Shown here piece by piece: positions 13,101 through 24,500 of a stretch of DNA of 64,000 nucleotides (the stretch's first letter is position 1; each line of letters opens with the position of its first letter). This stretch comes from Xiphophorus maculatus (lineage: Eukaryota > Chordata > Actinopteri > Cyprinodontiformes > Poeciliidae), in the NCBI RefSeq assembly GCF_002775205.1, contig NC_036464.1:3101817-3165816 (forward strand). The letters are read 5' to 3'. Under the pieces are notes generated by a model, which did no database searches, was not told the DNA's origin, and saw only the letters and a list, made by a program, of their open reading frames with translations. The position numbers and the translations under genes were made by a program.

Positions 13101-16100
13101 GAGAACAGAACCTACATGGTTCTGGTGGACCAGCTGTCCTCCCAGATCGTGGAAATGGAGGAGGAGCTATGCTCCCTCAGCGCCCCCTCCAGAACCTCGG
13201 AGCGGATCGACTTGCTGCAACGGGCCCTGCTGGACTCCCAGAACCAGCTGAGCAGAACCCAACAGAACTTTGAGACGGAGAAGAGGAGGCTGGCCCGGCA
13301 GCTGGTGGAGCTGGAGGACCTGGTTCTGGAGCTGGAGGTCCGGACCGACTGGGAGGACCAGGCCGACCGGACCGGACCTCACAGGTTTGTCAGCTAGAGT
13401 GAACTGGAGGCAGGTCTCTATGGCCAATCAGAACGCACGGCTCCATCTCTAACCGGCCAATCAGAACGCACGGCTCCATCTCTAACCGGCCAATCAGAAC
13501 GCACGGCTCCATCTCTAACCGGCCAATCAGAACGCACGGCTCCATCTCTAACCGGCCAATGATTTGACTGCATGAATTTCATGGACCAATCAGATCCTCT
13601 GTATGTAAACTAACTGCTCCATCTGGTTCTAGTTCTGGTTCAGGTTGTGTATCTTCAGGTTCTGTTGGGTTCTGTCCTGCAGGGCCCAGCTGGAGGCGGT
13701 CCGGTCGGAGAATGCTGCTCTGCAGGAGAGGCTGAAGGTTCTGCAGCAGACAGTCCAGAACCTGGAGGATGAGTCTGAGAAGAGGAGGCAAGTCTGGCTC
13801 CAGGTCCCGGGTTCTGATCCTCTGCCGGTTCTGGAGACGTCTGACCCGGTCCGCTGTTCTGCTTGCAGGAGGAGGCAGCAGGAGGTGGAGGAGGAGCGGG
13901 AGACAAGCAGAGAGGAGGAGGAGCAGCTCCACAGAGAGGTTCTGACCCAGCCCACATGCTTTGGAAGTGTTGTCAGACTTTCACAATAAAGGTTCTGGAG
14001 ACTCCCAGTGAGGCATCAGAGAACTTTACTATGATCTGAACTGGGAGGCATCAGAACCTCCTGGTTCTGGTGTGGGAGGCGGTTCAGAACCGGCCTGCAG
14101 ACTCCTGACCCGCCTTCTCCCGCTGCAGAACTCCCGGTACCGTGAGGAGGTTCTGGACCTGAGTGGCAGGAACCTGCAGCTCAGCAGCGACAACGGCAAC
14201 CTTAGCAACCGTCTCCATAGCGAGCAGGAGATGGTCCGGATGCTGCGGGAACGCCTAGCATCCGTTACCAAGGAACAGGAAGAGGAGGGGGCTGCTGTGA
14301 GTCGGGCTGATAGACCCGACTTTTACAAAGGTAAAAGCTGTTGGAGCTGACAGGTGCTGTTGTTTCAGGTGAGGCGGCTGGAGGCGGAGCTTAGCAATGT
14401 GAAGGCGGAGCTTAGCAGGATGAGGGCGGAGCTTCAGATGGTGGCGGAGGAGAGGGAGGAGCTGCAGAAAGACCGGGAGCAGCAGAAACGCTACGTAAGA
14501 TAGGTGCAAAAACACCACCTGCAGCCGTGGAATACAGGGGGTAAGACACGCCCCTTTAATAAGAGACACGCCCCTTTAATAAGAGATACGCCCCTTTAAT
14601 AAGAGACACGCCCCTTTAATAAGAGACATGCCCCTTTAATCAGAGACACGCCCCTTTAATAAGAGCAACAGAACTGCTTAATATTCCAGAAACTCGGTTT
14701 GCAGAATCGTGTCATTAACTAAATGATTTTCATATTTAACTCGATGTTTTCTATCAGCAGTGAAAGATGACAGGATGGTTCTTCAGTGACGTTAAAGAAA
14801 TGTTTCATAATAACCAATAATAAATATGAGTTTTACCTAAAGTCTAATAATTAAGAACTTTAGCATTTAAAACGATGTTTAAAGTTCTGCCCCAACAGCC
14901 AGCACAGCGGCCATTTTGTCCAGTCCAACATTAGCAGGGATTAGAGCATCTCCCCCTGCTGGAGTCAGGCTGTAGCTGCAGCTTCCTGTCCTGCAGGCGC
15001 AGCAGCAGGCGCAGCAGCAGGCGCAGCAGCAGGCGCAGCAGCAGGCGCAGCAGCAGGCGCAGCAGCATGTCGCCGCCCTGCAGGCGGAGGCCGAGCTGCT
15101 GGCCGCCACGCAGGAGAAGCTGGGCCACGCCCAGGAAGTGTCGGAGCTCCACAGGAAGCTGAGGGAGGCGCTCAGTAAGGTGAGCTATGCTGCAGTGTGT
15201 TTGTCAGTCGTCATGTTTGACCCGGTTCTGATTGGTTCTGTTGGCTGCAGGTGGAGGAGCAGCAGGCAGAGGCCCAGAGGTTGATGGAGGAGAAGGCGGA
15301 GCTCCAGCAGAACCTGCAGACCCACAGACTGACGGTCCAGAACCAGGAGCTGCAGCAGCAGGTACCGGGGCGGGGCTTCACAATTAATCACCAGAACCTG
15401 TAGAACCGGGCCCAGACTGGACCCATGATGATGTGACTGGTTCTGTTTGGGTCCAGAACCTGAACCAGGAGCAGCAGAACCTGAAATCCAGATTGGACCA
15501 GGCGGAGACGGCGCGGACACAGGCAGAGGAGCAGGTCAGAACCAGACTGGAAATGGGTCAGAACCGGACCAGAACCAGATAGAGACAGCGCAGAAGGTCC
15601 ATCAGCATGAGGTCAGGAGACGGTGAATCCTCTGAGTGAGGCTAACAGTCTGAGTTAGCAGTCAGGCTAACAGTATGAGCTAACTGTATGAGCTAACAGT
15701 CAGGCTAACAGTATGAGCTAACAGTTAGGCTAACAGTATGAGCTAACAGTCAGGCTAACAGAATGAGCTAACAGTCAGGCTAACAGAATGAGCTAACAGT
15801 CAGGCTAACAGTTAGGCTAACAGTATGACCTAACAGTCAGGCTAACAGAATGAGCTAACAGTCAGGCTAACAGTATGAGCTAACAGTCAGGCTAACAGAA
15901 TGAGCTAACAGTCAGGATAACAGAATGAGCCAACAGTCAGGCTAACAGTATGAGCTAACAGTCAGGCTAACAGTATGAGCTAACAGTCAGGCTAACAGTA
16001 TGAGCTAACAGTCAGGATAACAGAATGAGCTAACAGTCAGGATAACAGAATGAGCCAACAGTCAGGCTAACAGAATGAGCTAACAGTCAGGCTAACAGAA

Positions 16101-17488
16101 TGAGCTAACAGTCAGGCTAACAGTATGAGCTAACAGTCAGGATAACAGAATGAGCCAACAGTCAGGCTAACAGAATGAGCCAACAGTCAGGCTAACAGTA
16201 TGAGCTAACAGTCAGGCTAACAGAATGAGCTAACAGTCAGGCTAGCAGTATGAGCTAACAGAATGAGCTAACAGTCAGGATAACAGAATGAGCCAACAGT
16301 CAGGCTAACAGAATGAGCTAACAGTCAGGCTAACAGAATGAGCTAACAGTCAGGCTAACAGTATGAGCTAACAGTCAGGCTAACAGAATGAGCCAACAGT
16401 CAGGCTAACAGAATTAGCTAACAGTCAGGCTAACACGGTCCGAGTCAACATGACCATAAAGTTCTGATCAACATTTACTGATAATCAGATAAAAACCATC
16501 TAGATCTAAACAACAAGCTGAAGAGATTTTAGTGGAGCTGCAACCTCTGATCCACTTAACCTGAAGCGGTAGAACCAAGTCAGAACCGGGTCAGAACCCG
16601 TGTGTGTGTTTGCAGGCGCAGCGGGCGGATGTGGCGCTAGGTGTGGCCAAGGCGCAGCAGCTGCGGCGGCTGCAGCAGCTGCAGGAGCATGCGGGCGGCA
16701 GGCAGCAGCTGGAGCAGCTGCAGGCGGAGCTGCGGGCGGAGCGGGGGCGGAGCCAGCAGCGACAGGCGCAGCTGGAGCTGCAGCTGCAGCAGAGCAGATC
16801 CCAGGCCAGCCTGAAGCAGGTGGGTTCAGAACCAGAACCGGCCTTATATTCTATATTCTTATTCCTTGTTTCTTGCATAATTTAAGGTTTTGGTTACTCA
16901 CATTTAGTGTGTACCTTAGTATTTAATTTGTATTTTGTATTCTTTTGCACTTTTGCTTACTGTGTGTTATCTTTGTTTTTTGCCTGGGAGCTGCTGGTAA
17001 CTTCAATTTCCTGAGGGAGTCTTCCCAAAGGATCAATAAAGTACAAGTCTAAGTCTAAGCTGCACAGGTTCTGGTTCTGACCGCTGCCTCTATGCTGCCT
17101 TCAGGAACAGTTCAATAGAGCGGAGGCGGCGCTGCAGCAGCGGGCCGCCGGCCTGGAGGCGCAGCTGAAGGCGCTGCGCAGCGTGCTGCAGGACAACGTA
17201 CAGCAGCTGAAGGAGCAGGTGAGTCTGTGGTTCTGCTGGCGCCGACCCGCCGGCCCATTCTGACCTCTGGTTCTGACCTTTGGTTCTGTCCAGATGGAGC
17301 GGAGCAACAAGACCAGCAGTGCACTGAAGGAGCTGCACCTGCAGAATGCGCAGCTGCTGGCGGCGCTGCAGGTCACAGAGCTGCGGCAGAAACAGGCAGA
17401 GAAGAAGAACGACCAGCTGGAGGGCAAGGTCACAGCGTTGGGGGCGCTGCTGAGGGAGGTGGTGGCCGCCGCCGTGACCTCCAGCTGA
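1545..17488 (+). CDS. ninl: ninein-like protein (3' part of gene, multi-exon)
   Basis: Centrosomal microtubule-anchoring coiled-coil protein. Supported exons with consistent phases: 6695-6859, 10146-10282, 10352-10492, 10642-10816, 10904-11014, 11233-11319, 11405-11504, 12159-12262, 12342-12422, 12490-12605, 12680-12817, 12893-13384, 13683-13787, 13869-13938, 14129-14296, 14369-14494, 14997-15179, 15251-15361, 15457-15534, 16616-16819, 17105-17218, 17294-17488 (stop). Together they encode about 1066 residues. Two weaker upstream exons, near 1545-1610 and 1679-1835, carry a degenerate EF-hand (loop DANRDGRVTIRK, Lys where Glu is usual at position 12). Family marks are LDDGSGSTSPERVAALWAEA in the first firm exon, SLDFPLEERLSLSDLTLVLD in the second, long Gln/Glu/Leu heptads, and a C-terminus (KELHLQNAQLLAALQVTE) that matches NINL from memory. 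Ninein is the alternative; synteny with gins1 and abhd12 favours ninl. The first EF-hand exons and the start codon are outside the window or unrecognised. One intron is GC-AG and one exon has a doubtful reading frame (see findings). Confidence 0.9.
1679..1835 (+). CDS. ninl: probable ninl exon with degenerate EF-hand
   Basis: The exon follows a good acceptor (ctgtgtctgcag) and reads EALLQRLDANRDANLDANRD then GRVTIRK. The EF-hand loop keeps Asp1, Asn3, Asp5, Gly6 and Val8 but has Lys at position 12, so calcium binding is unlikely. NINL and ninein have a comparable EF-hand just before the coiled coil. The donor is uncertain: GTAAAA after 1835 is the best choice. A preceding exon near 1545-1610 reads DVAAVCDHLDLQ before a GT donor, which resembles the helix before that EF-hand. 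Both are weaker than the downstream exons. Confidence 0.5.
2185..3217. mobile_element. candidate DNA element with CAGTGATG ends
   Basis: A 1.03 kb block begins CAGTGATG and ends CATCACTG. Inside both ends are related stretches (repeated TAATCTGATTAC, GTAACT) in opposite orientation. I see no transposase frame. Its centre holds a perfect 15-bp-arm palindrome at 2700-2735. A non-autonomous DNA transposon is the likeliest reading; the superfamily and target-site duplication are not clear. Confidence 0.5.
4005..5743 (-). mobile_element. 5'-truncated L1/Tx1-like LINE
   Basis: On the minus strand, frames read GLIVLDFEKAFDRVSHQYLF, FPGRFVAWVGLLHRDISSRF and CLLYVDDFNIL, the reverse-transcriptase fingers/palm with a YVDD box. 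A C-terminal part (4569-4111) reads CPRPGCGAPKSVRPLLWEC, a Cys-rich tail known in Tx1-like L1s. The region just before the YVDD block and the 3' part is frame-shifted, so the copy is dead. A T-run near 4007-4014 marks the A-tail. The 5' break abuts a tRNA-like stretch. Confidence 0.8.
5745..5819 (-). other. tRNA-like stretch at the LINE 5' break
   Basis: On the minus strand TAGCTTAACGGTAGAGC fits a tRNA A-box/D-arm, and AGCACAA (5' end) pairs perfectly with TTGTGCT (3' end). The anticodon and T arms do not fold convincingly, so it is not called as a functional tRNA gene. Confidence 0.3.
5820..6694 (+). other. ninl intron, no certain exon
   Basis: The stretch holds dispersed GGTTCTG and CCAATCAG words. 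A piece at 6461-6530 lies between a possible acceptor and donor but its translation does not resemble NINL, so it is not called. Confidence 0.5.
6860..8979 (+). other. ninl intron, mostly unique and dispersed-repeat sequence
   Basis: No exon recognised. A piece at 8025-8090 (repeated GATCTG/ATTTAT words) is shared with 36595-36655 and seems to belong to a dispersed non-coding repeat family. A short TTA microsatellite lies near 7648-7673. Confidence 0.5.
8980..9680 (+). mobile_element. LINE endonuclease-domain fragment (L2/CR1-like)
   Basis: Decayed frames read MDGYETVCKNRKQNGGGVAL, then VECVTIE, FICGDF-INLLNPNKH and later DHLPEFTVFDC-like words. These are the typical GGGVAL, CGDFN and SDHLP-like blocks of an APE-type LINE endonuclease. 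Several stops and shifts show it is a relic. No RT domain follows. Confidence 0.7.
9736..9955. repeat. dispersed GCTAAC/GCTAGC repeat, copy 1
   Basis: Four tandem 25-bp units based on GAGCTAGCATTGAAGCTAA are followed by about 110 bp ending CCAATAAATCAGATCAATTT-like, which is nearly identical to 36750-36860. See the finding on this family. Confidence 0.75.
10046..10139. repeat. (TG)n microsatellite
   Basis: About 47 TG pairs, ending six bases before the 3' splice site of the ninl exon at 10146, so the acceptor has a TG run instead of a usual pyrimidine tract. Confidence 0.95.
13426..13560. repeat. 33-bp tandem repeat, four copies
   Basis: Units of GGCCAATCAGAACGCACGGC plus CTCCATCTCTAAC in a ninl intron, near-perfect. 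Each unit has a CCAAT core. Confidence 0.9.
14544..14665. repeat. CGCCCCTTTAATAAGAGA tandem repeat
   Basis: About seven near-identical units of roughly 20 bp in the ninl intron after exon 14369-14494. Confidence 0.9.
14997..15066 (+). repeat. coding 12-bp repeat (Ala-Gln-Gln-Gln)
   Basis: The unit GCGCAGCAGCAG is repeated about six times at the very start of a ninl exon and encodes AQQQ blocks in the coiled coil. The length stays in frame. Confidence 0.9.
15640..16515. repeat. 25-bp VNTR with dispersed-repeat tail, copy 2
   Basis: About 30 units built from GAGCTAACAGTCAGGCTAAC (variants GAATGAGCC, GTATGAGC) up to about 16434. The tail to 16515 (GTCAACATGACC, AACATTTACTGATAATCAGA) matches the tails of the copies at 9.8, 36.8 and 38.2 kb. 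It lies in a ninl intron. Confidence 0.9.
16830..17062 (+). mobile_element. LINE 3' end
   Basis: Ends with TTTCCTGAGGGAGTCTTCCC, then GGATCAATAAAGT and a short (TCTAAG)n tail, the form of the 3' end of fish L2/CR1-like LINEs. No coding part remains. It lies in the ninl intron between exons 16616-16819 and 17105-17218. Confidence 0.6.
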
Positions 17489-17726
17489 CCTCTAGCTGGG
17501 AGCCGATGACCTTCAGCAAGGAGGCATCCAATCAGAGCTGAGGATCGTCCAATCAGAGCTCACCTCCTGGCGTTTTTAGCTGCTCTGGTTCCATTCAGAC
17601 ATTTGAAGCTGATTTTTCTCTAAATGGAGGTTTTTTTTTTTTATTTGTTTTTATTTTCTTCAGATGTTTTTCTGTCTGAAATGATTCAGCTTTAAGGGGA
17701 ATTTTATAGAAAAACTGATTATTTCT

Positions 17727-17732
17727 AATAAA
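17727..17732 (+). terminator. ninl poly(A) signal
   Basis: AATAAA about 240 bases past the ninl stop codon, in an AT-rich 3' UTR. The two convergent genes leave roughly 260 bases between their poly(A) signals. Confidence 0.6.
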
Positions 17733-17992
17733 CATTTTTAATATTGTTTTATGTGAAATATTTTAAACTTGATAAAATTTCTTTTAAAGTTTTCTAACCT
17801 GTCGGCTCAGTGTCACTGTGTGTAAACTGGTGGGTGTGGCCTCTCCACCTGGACAGGTACTAGGTTTTTACCTCAGAGTGAGACCTCCTCTTCTGGGTTA
17901 AAATGAGGCGCTGATGTTCACCTGGATCTGTGAAATCTGCCCGGCAACAGACTTAACTCTCAGTGACAACACAAAGGAAGGAACAAAACAAC

Positions 17993-17998
17993 TTTATT
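17993..17998 (-). terminator. gins1 poly(A) signal
   Basis: AATAAA on the minus strand, about 50 bases past the gins1 stop codon. It is the only canonical signal between the gins1 stop and the end of ninl. Confidence 0.6.
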
Positions 17999-18046
17999 TG
18001 TAAAAAAGCAAACATGGCCGCCAAGATGCCGTCTGTCTCCTGGAGG

Positions 18047-20047
<2,001 letters not shown>

Positions 20048-20122
20048 CCTGGAGCTCAGAACCGGGACTGACTGACCCGGAGAGACGAGGAGCAGCTTCG
20101 CGGTAAAATTCTTTGTTGTGGT

Positions 20123-20153
20123 CACGTGACTCGGTGACGTAATTCTCCGGAAG
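20123..20153 (-). promoter_or_regulatory. gins1 proximal promoter motifs
   Basis: Within 110 bases upstream of the gins1 ATG are CACGTG (20123-20128, E-box), TGACGTAA (20135-20142, CRE/ATF-like) and CCGGAAG (20147-20153, ETS-like). No TATA box is obvious. This set is usual for TATA-less housekeeping promoters. Assignment of factors is inference. Confidence 0.5.
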
Positions 20154-21564
20154 CCGCTGAGGGACAAACAGAAGCAGCTCCTGCGGCGATGTGGTAAAAC
20201 AGGCAACAGAGTTCCATTTACCGGGTAGGATTTATCATTTATTGATGATTTATGGACGTACCGTTGTTGCTGCTGATGTTTCTCAACGAAAACTATCAGT
20301 TTAGCTCCAAGATCAATGACTTGCTTCGTTAAAACCAATTTAAATTAGATCAAATATTTTGTCAGTTCGGCATAACCCAACAGAACCAACCGGAAACGGG
20401 TTTGAGGTTCGTTACGAACGTTTTACTGCTCTGTGCTGTTTTCCGTCACGTGATCAACTGAGCCCTGTTTCAGGAAGCGGGTCAACAAACTCTTGAGTGA
20501 ACCCACCTGTTAACAGGTGTGATTCACCATGGCAACGGGAGGAAACGTGAAGCCTGAATGAACATTTCTCACCAAAACAATTAGAAATGTTACTGAAGAA
20601 AATCAAAACATGTGAAACAATAAAAGTAACAGATTTAGAGTCCTAAAACTGAAACATTAATTTTATTTGATTCAACAAATCAGATCAAATCTCAGGTGGG
20701 CAGCCTGTCCTGCACCTGGACAGGTGGGGGAGAGCAAGCTCCTGATTGGTCGGCTTTATGTTTGAGCTCTGAACACTGGGGGGAGCTGCTGAGTCAGCCT
20801 CCTGGAGACTGCTCTGAAGGTCAAAGTTCAGCGGACTGTCCACCCCAGCTGACCTCCTGTTGACCCGGAAGAGTTCTGGGTGATGAGCAGGGTTTATTTT
20901 ACTTCCTGGTTTATCAGCGTCTAGTCGAGATTGATCATATTTAAATTAAAACATGCTTTTAATCTGAAAACCTACCTGCTGTATTTATAGCCTCGGTGAG
21001 GCGTTCAGGGACACACGGTAAAATAGAAACCTTTTGGCTGTTTCAGAATAAGAACAGGAAGCGTCTGCGGAAGTATTTGCTTTGTTCTCTGAAGGTTTCA
21101 TGAAGATTTTAACAGGAAATAAACTATTAAACATTTTAAATGACGCAAACTGTTAAAACGCGTCACACATGATTTATTTATCTTCTTTATTAAATTACGT
21201 ACATGTTTCATGTCTTAATTTGTTTTAATGAGCGTTAAATTCACTAAAATTTCCTAGCTGCGCCTGAACGCGGCGCTGGTTTTGTTTTGGAAGCCGTTGT
21301 TCCGACGCTTCCCCAGAGACTGTGGAGGCAGCACCGCTCTGACCACGTGGTCTGCAGCCTGCCTCCCGATTGGCTGCGGCAGCCTCGGCACTGATCAGCT
21401 GTTCTCTGCGGATGTCAGTGCGGCTCCAGCGGGCGCTCGGTCTGACTCCCGCCGCCTCTCAGCGCTCCCACGCCGGCCAGAACGAGGCCTCCTCACCGCG
21501 GACCGGTCCCGCTTTTCGGTCACCTTCCCCCGGGTAACGAGCCGTCTCTCTGCCGCTTCCAGTG
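20154..21564. other. gins1-abhd12 divergent intergenic region
   Basis: About 1.4 kb between the two start regions. Contains a second CACGTG near 20448 and a GC-rich stretch from 21265 into abhd12 exon 1. No coding exon was recognised. Confidence 0.5.
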
Positions 21565-24500
21565 ATGCGGAGGCGGAGCTCTCTGACCGCGGAGAAGGAC
21601 AGCGACCCGGAGCTGAAGCAGCGACCCGGCAGAGCGGCGGCGCATCCGGCGACCCGAGGCCGACAGGGCCCGGGAGAGGAGCCGGGGATGGGGAAGAGAC
21701 CGTTCAGGAGGTGAGCGCCGGGGAAACAGGTGGGGGAGGGGAGTCTAAATAAAATGGTGAAAAATATAAACTGAATAATTTTCTTTAAAAGATTAAAATC
21801 TTTAAGGTTTTAAAGTTTGGGCGGGACCTCAGAGGACAAAGAGACCATCTCTGGCAAGACTGGTCAGACTGGTTCCAGTGAGACTGTTGAGCTGGTTGGA
21901 CTGGAAGGTCAGACTGGAGACACCAGGGGACATTCAGAGACACTGTGGGACATTTAAAGACACTGTGGGCCATTTAGAGTCACTGTGGGACATTTAGAGT
22001 CACTGTGGGACATTCAGAGTCACTGTGGGACATTCAGAGTCACTGTGGGACATTCAGAGACACTGTGGGACATTCAGAGTCACTGTGGGACATTTAGAGT
22101 CACTGTGGGACATTTAGAGTCACTGTGGGACATTCAGAGTCACTGTGGGACATTTAGAGTCACTGTGGGACATTTAGAGACACTGTGGGACATTTAGAGA
22201 CACTGTGGGACATTCAGAGTCACTGTGGGACATTTAGAGTCACTGTGGGACATTTAGAGTCACTGTGGGACATTCAGAGTCACTGTGGGACATTCAGAGA
22301 CACTGTGGGACATTTAGAGACACTGTGGGACATTTAGAGACACTGTGGGACATTCAGAGTCACTGTGGGACATTTAGAGTCACTGTGGGACATTTAGAGT
22401 CACTGTGGGACATTCAGAGTCACTGTGGGACATTTAGAGACACTGTGGGACATTCAGAGTCACTGTGGGACATTCAGAGACACTGTGGGACATTCAGAGA
22501 CACTGTGGGACATTTAGAGACACTGTGGGACATTCAGAGTAACTGTGGGACATTTAGAGTCACTGTGGGACATTTAGAGACACTGTGGGACATTTAGAGT
22601 CACTGTGGGACATTTAGAGTCACTGTGGGACATTTAGAGTCACTGTGGGACATTTAGAGTCACTGTGGGACATTTAGAGACACTGTGGGACATTTAGAGT
22701 CACTGTGGGACATTCAGAGTCACTGTGGGACATTTAGAGACACTGTGGGACATTCAGAGTCACTGTGGGACATTTAGAGACACTGTGGGACATTCAGAGT
22801 CACTGTGGGACATTTAGAGTCACTGTGGGACATTCAGAGTCACTGTGGGACATTTAGAGACACTGTGGGACATTCAGAGTCACTGTGGGACATTCAGAGA
22901 CACTGTGGGACATTCAGAGACACTGTGGGACATTTAGAGACACTGTGGGACATTCAGAGTAACTGTGGGACATTTAGAGTCACTGTGGGACATTTAGAGA
23001 CACTGTGGGACATTTAGAGTCACTGTGGGACATTTAGAGTCACTGTGGGACATTTAGAGTCACTGTGGGACATTTAGAGTCACTGTGGGACATTTAGAAA
23101 CACTGTGGGACATTTAGAAACACTGTGGGACATTTAGAAACAGGAGCACATGTTTCTAAGTCTTGATGTTGACACTGAGCGCGCTCAGACCGAAGATGTG
23201 GTTCTGAGCTGATTTGGACCATCTGGACCGGACCGGCCGGTTCTGTCCAGACGGAGTTGTAACCTCAGCGGCTCAGAAGGTCACGTGATCTTCCTCCTCC
23301 TCCTCTTCCTCCTGAAGCTAATCTCAGATCAGGACGTTGCAGAACCTTCTGGACGAACCTGACCCGGTTCTTGTCGGTTCTGCTCAGTGGAGCCGGGGCC
23401 GGGCTGCTCAGGTCCAGATGTTCTGACCCGGCGCAGGAAGTGAAACTGAGAGTAGCAGCTTCACCTTCACTGAGACAGGAAGTGACCTCAGAGCAGAACA
23501 GGAAGTCTGGAGTCTGACTCAGCGTCATGTGACCCTGAATGCAGCCGCCGTGATGCGTTCACTGACCGCTTGGCCCCGCCCCTTCCTCATGACCTCCAGT
23601 CAGAACCACCAGATCCAGAACCTGGCCAGTGCAACTGGGTCAGGCCCGGTTCTGATATCCTCTGGTTGAAGACGACCCAGAACCTTCAGAACCTTTAACC
23701 TCAGTAAAATACAGCCGGGTTCTGGAGACCCAGGAGTCTTCATCCAACCAGAACCAGAACCCTCCATTGGGTGTGACCCAGTAAATCCTCCTCATTGTTC
23801 TGGAGTCAGTCAGAACCGGTTCTGACTGGTATCAGTCGGGCAGCAGGGATCAGAACCTCTGTGGTTCTGTTTGGACTTGATGCTGCCAGCTGCTGGCCGG
23901 CTCGGCTTACTGGTTATGTGCAGATCCAGTCTCTGGTTCTGTTTACCAGAAACTGGATCTGCACAGTTTCTGGTAACCAGACAGGTCGGGCCCGGTACGG
24001 GTTCTGATGCAAACTCCTTCCTGCTCAGATGACCCGCTGTTGGATCCGAACAGAACCGCTCTGGATCTGTTCAGTTCGGTCCAGTAACTCTTTGTGGACA
24101 GACCGGCTGTCCCAGAGCTTCATCATGATCCTCCCAGTGAACCAGTCCAGAACCAGAACCGGCCCAGTTCTCCTCAGCAGCGTCCTGCTGGCCTTTCTGT
24201 CTTCCTCCTTGAATTATTGATCTGTTCTGAGCACGCTCAGTCTGGGTCGGGTTGGGTTTCACCGGGTTGCTCCATCAGAACCATCAGAACCATCTGAGCC
24301 TGCTGGCCTGAGACAGAGATTGTGTCTGAGGAGAGATGCTCCACTCTGTCCAGCTGCAGCGGGCGTTGGTTCCGTGTGCTGAGCTCTGATTGGCTGAGGC
24401 TGGAAGCTTCCTGATTGGTCAGCTGATGCAGGCTGTTCTCTCCTCAGGCTGGGGCTGCTGGGAAAGATAAAGAGGATGATGATGGTGCTGCTCTTCGTCT

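Noticed and set aside
21985-23017. Long repetitive peptide frames in the 20-bp satellite
   Set aside because: They exist only because the period contains no stop in that frame; no splice sites, start context or known repeat-protein family.
22000-23100. CRISPR-like array
   Set aside because: Direct head-to-tail units without unique spacers, in a vertebrate intron.
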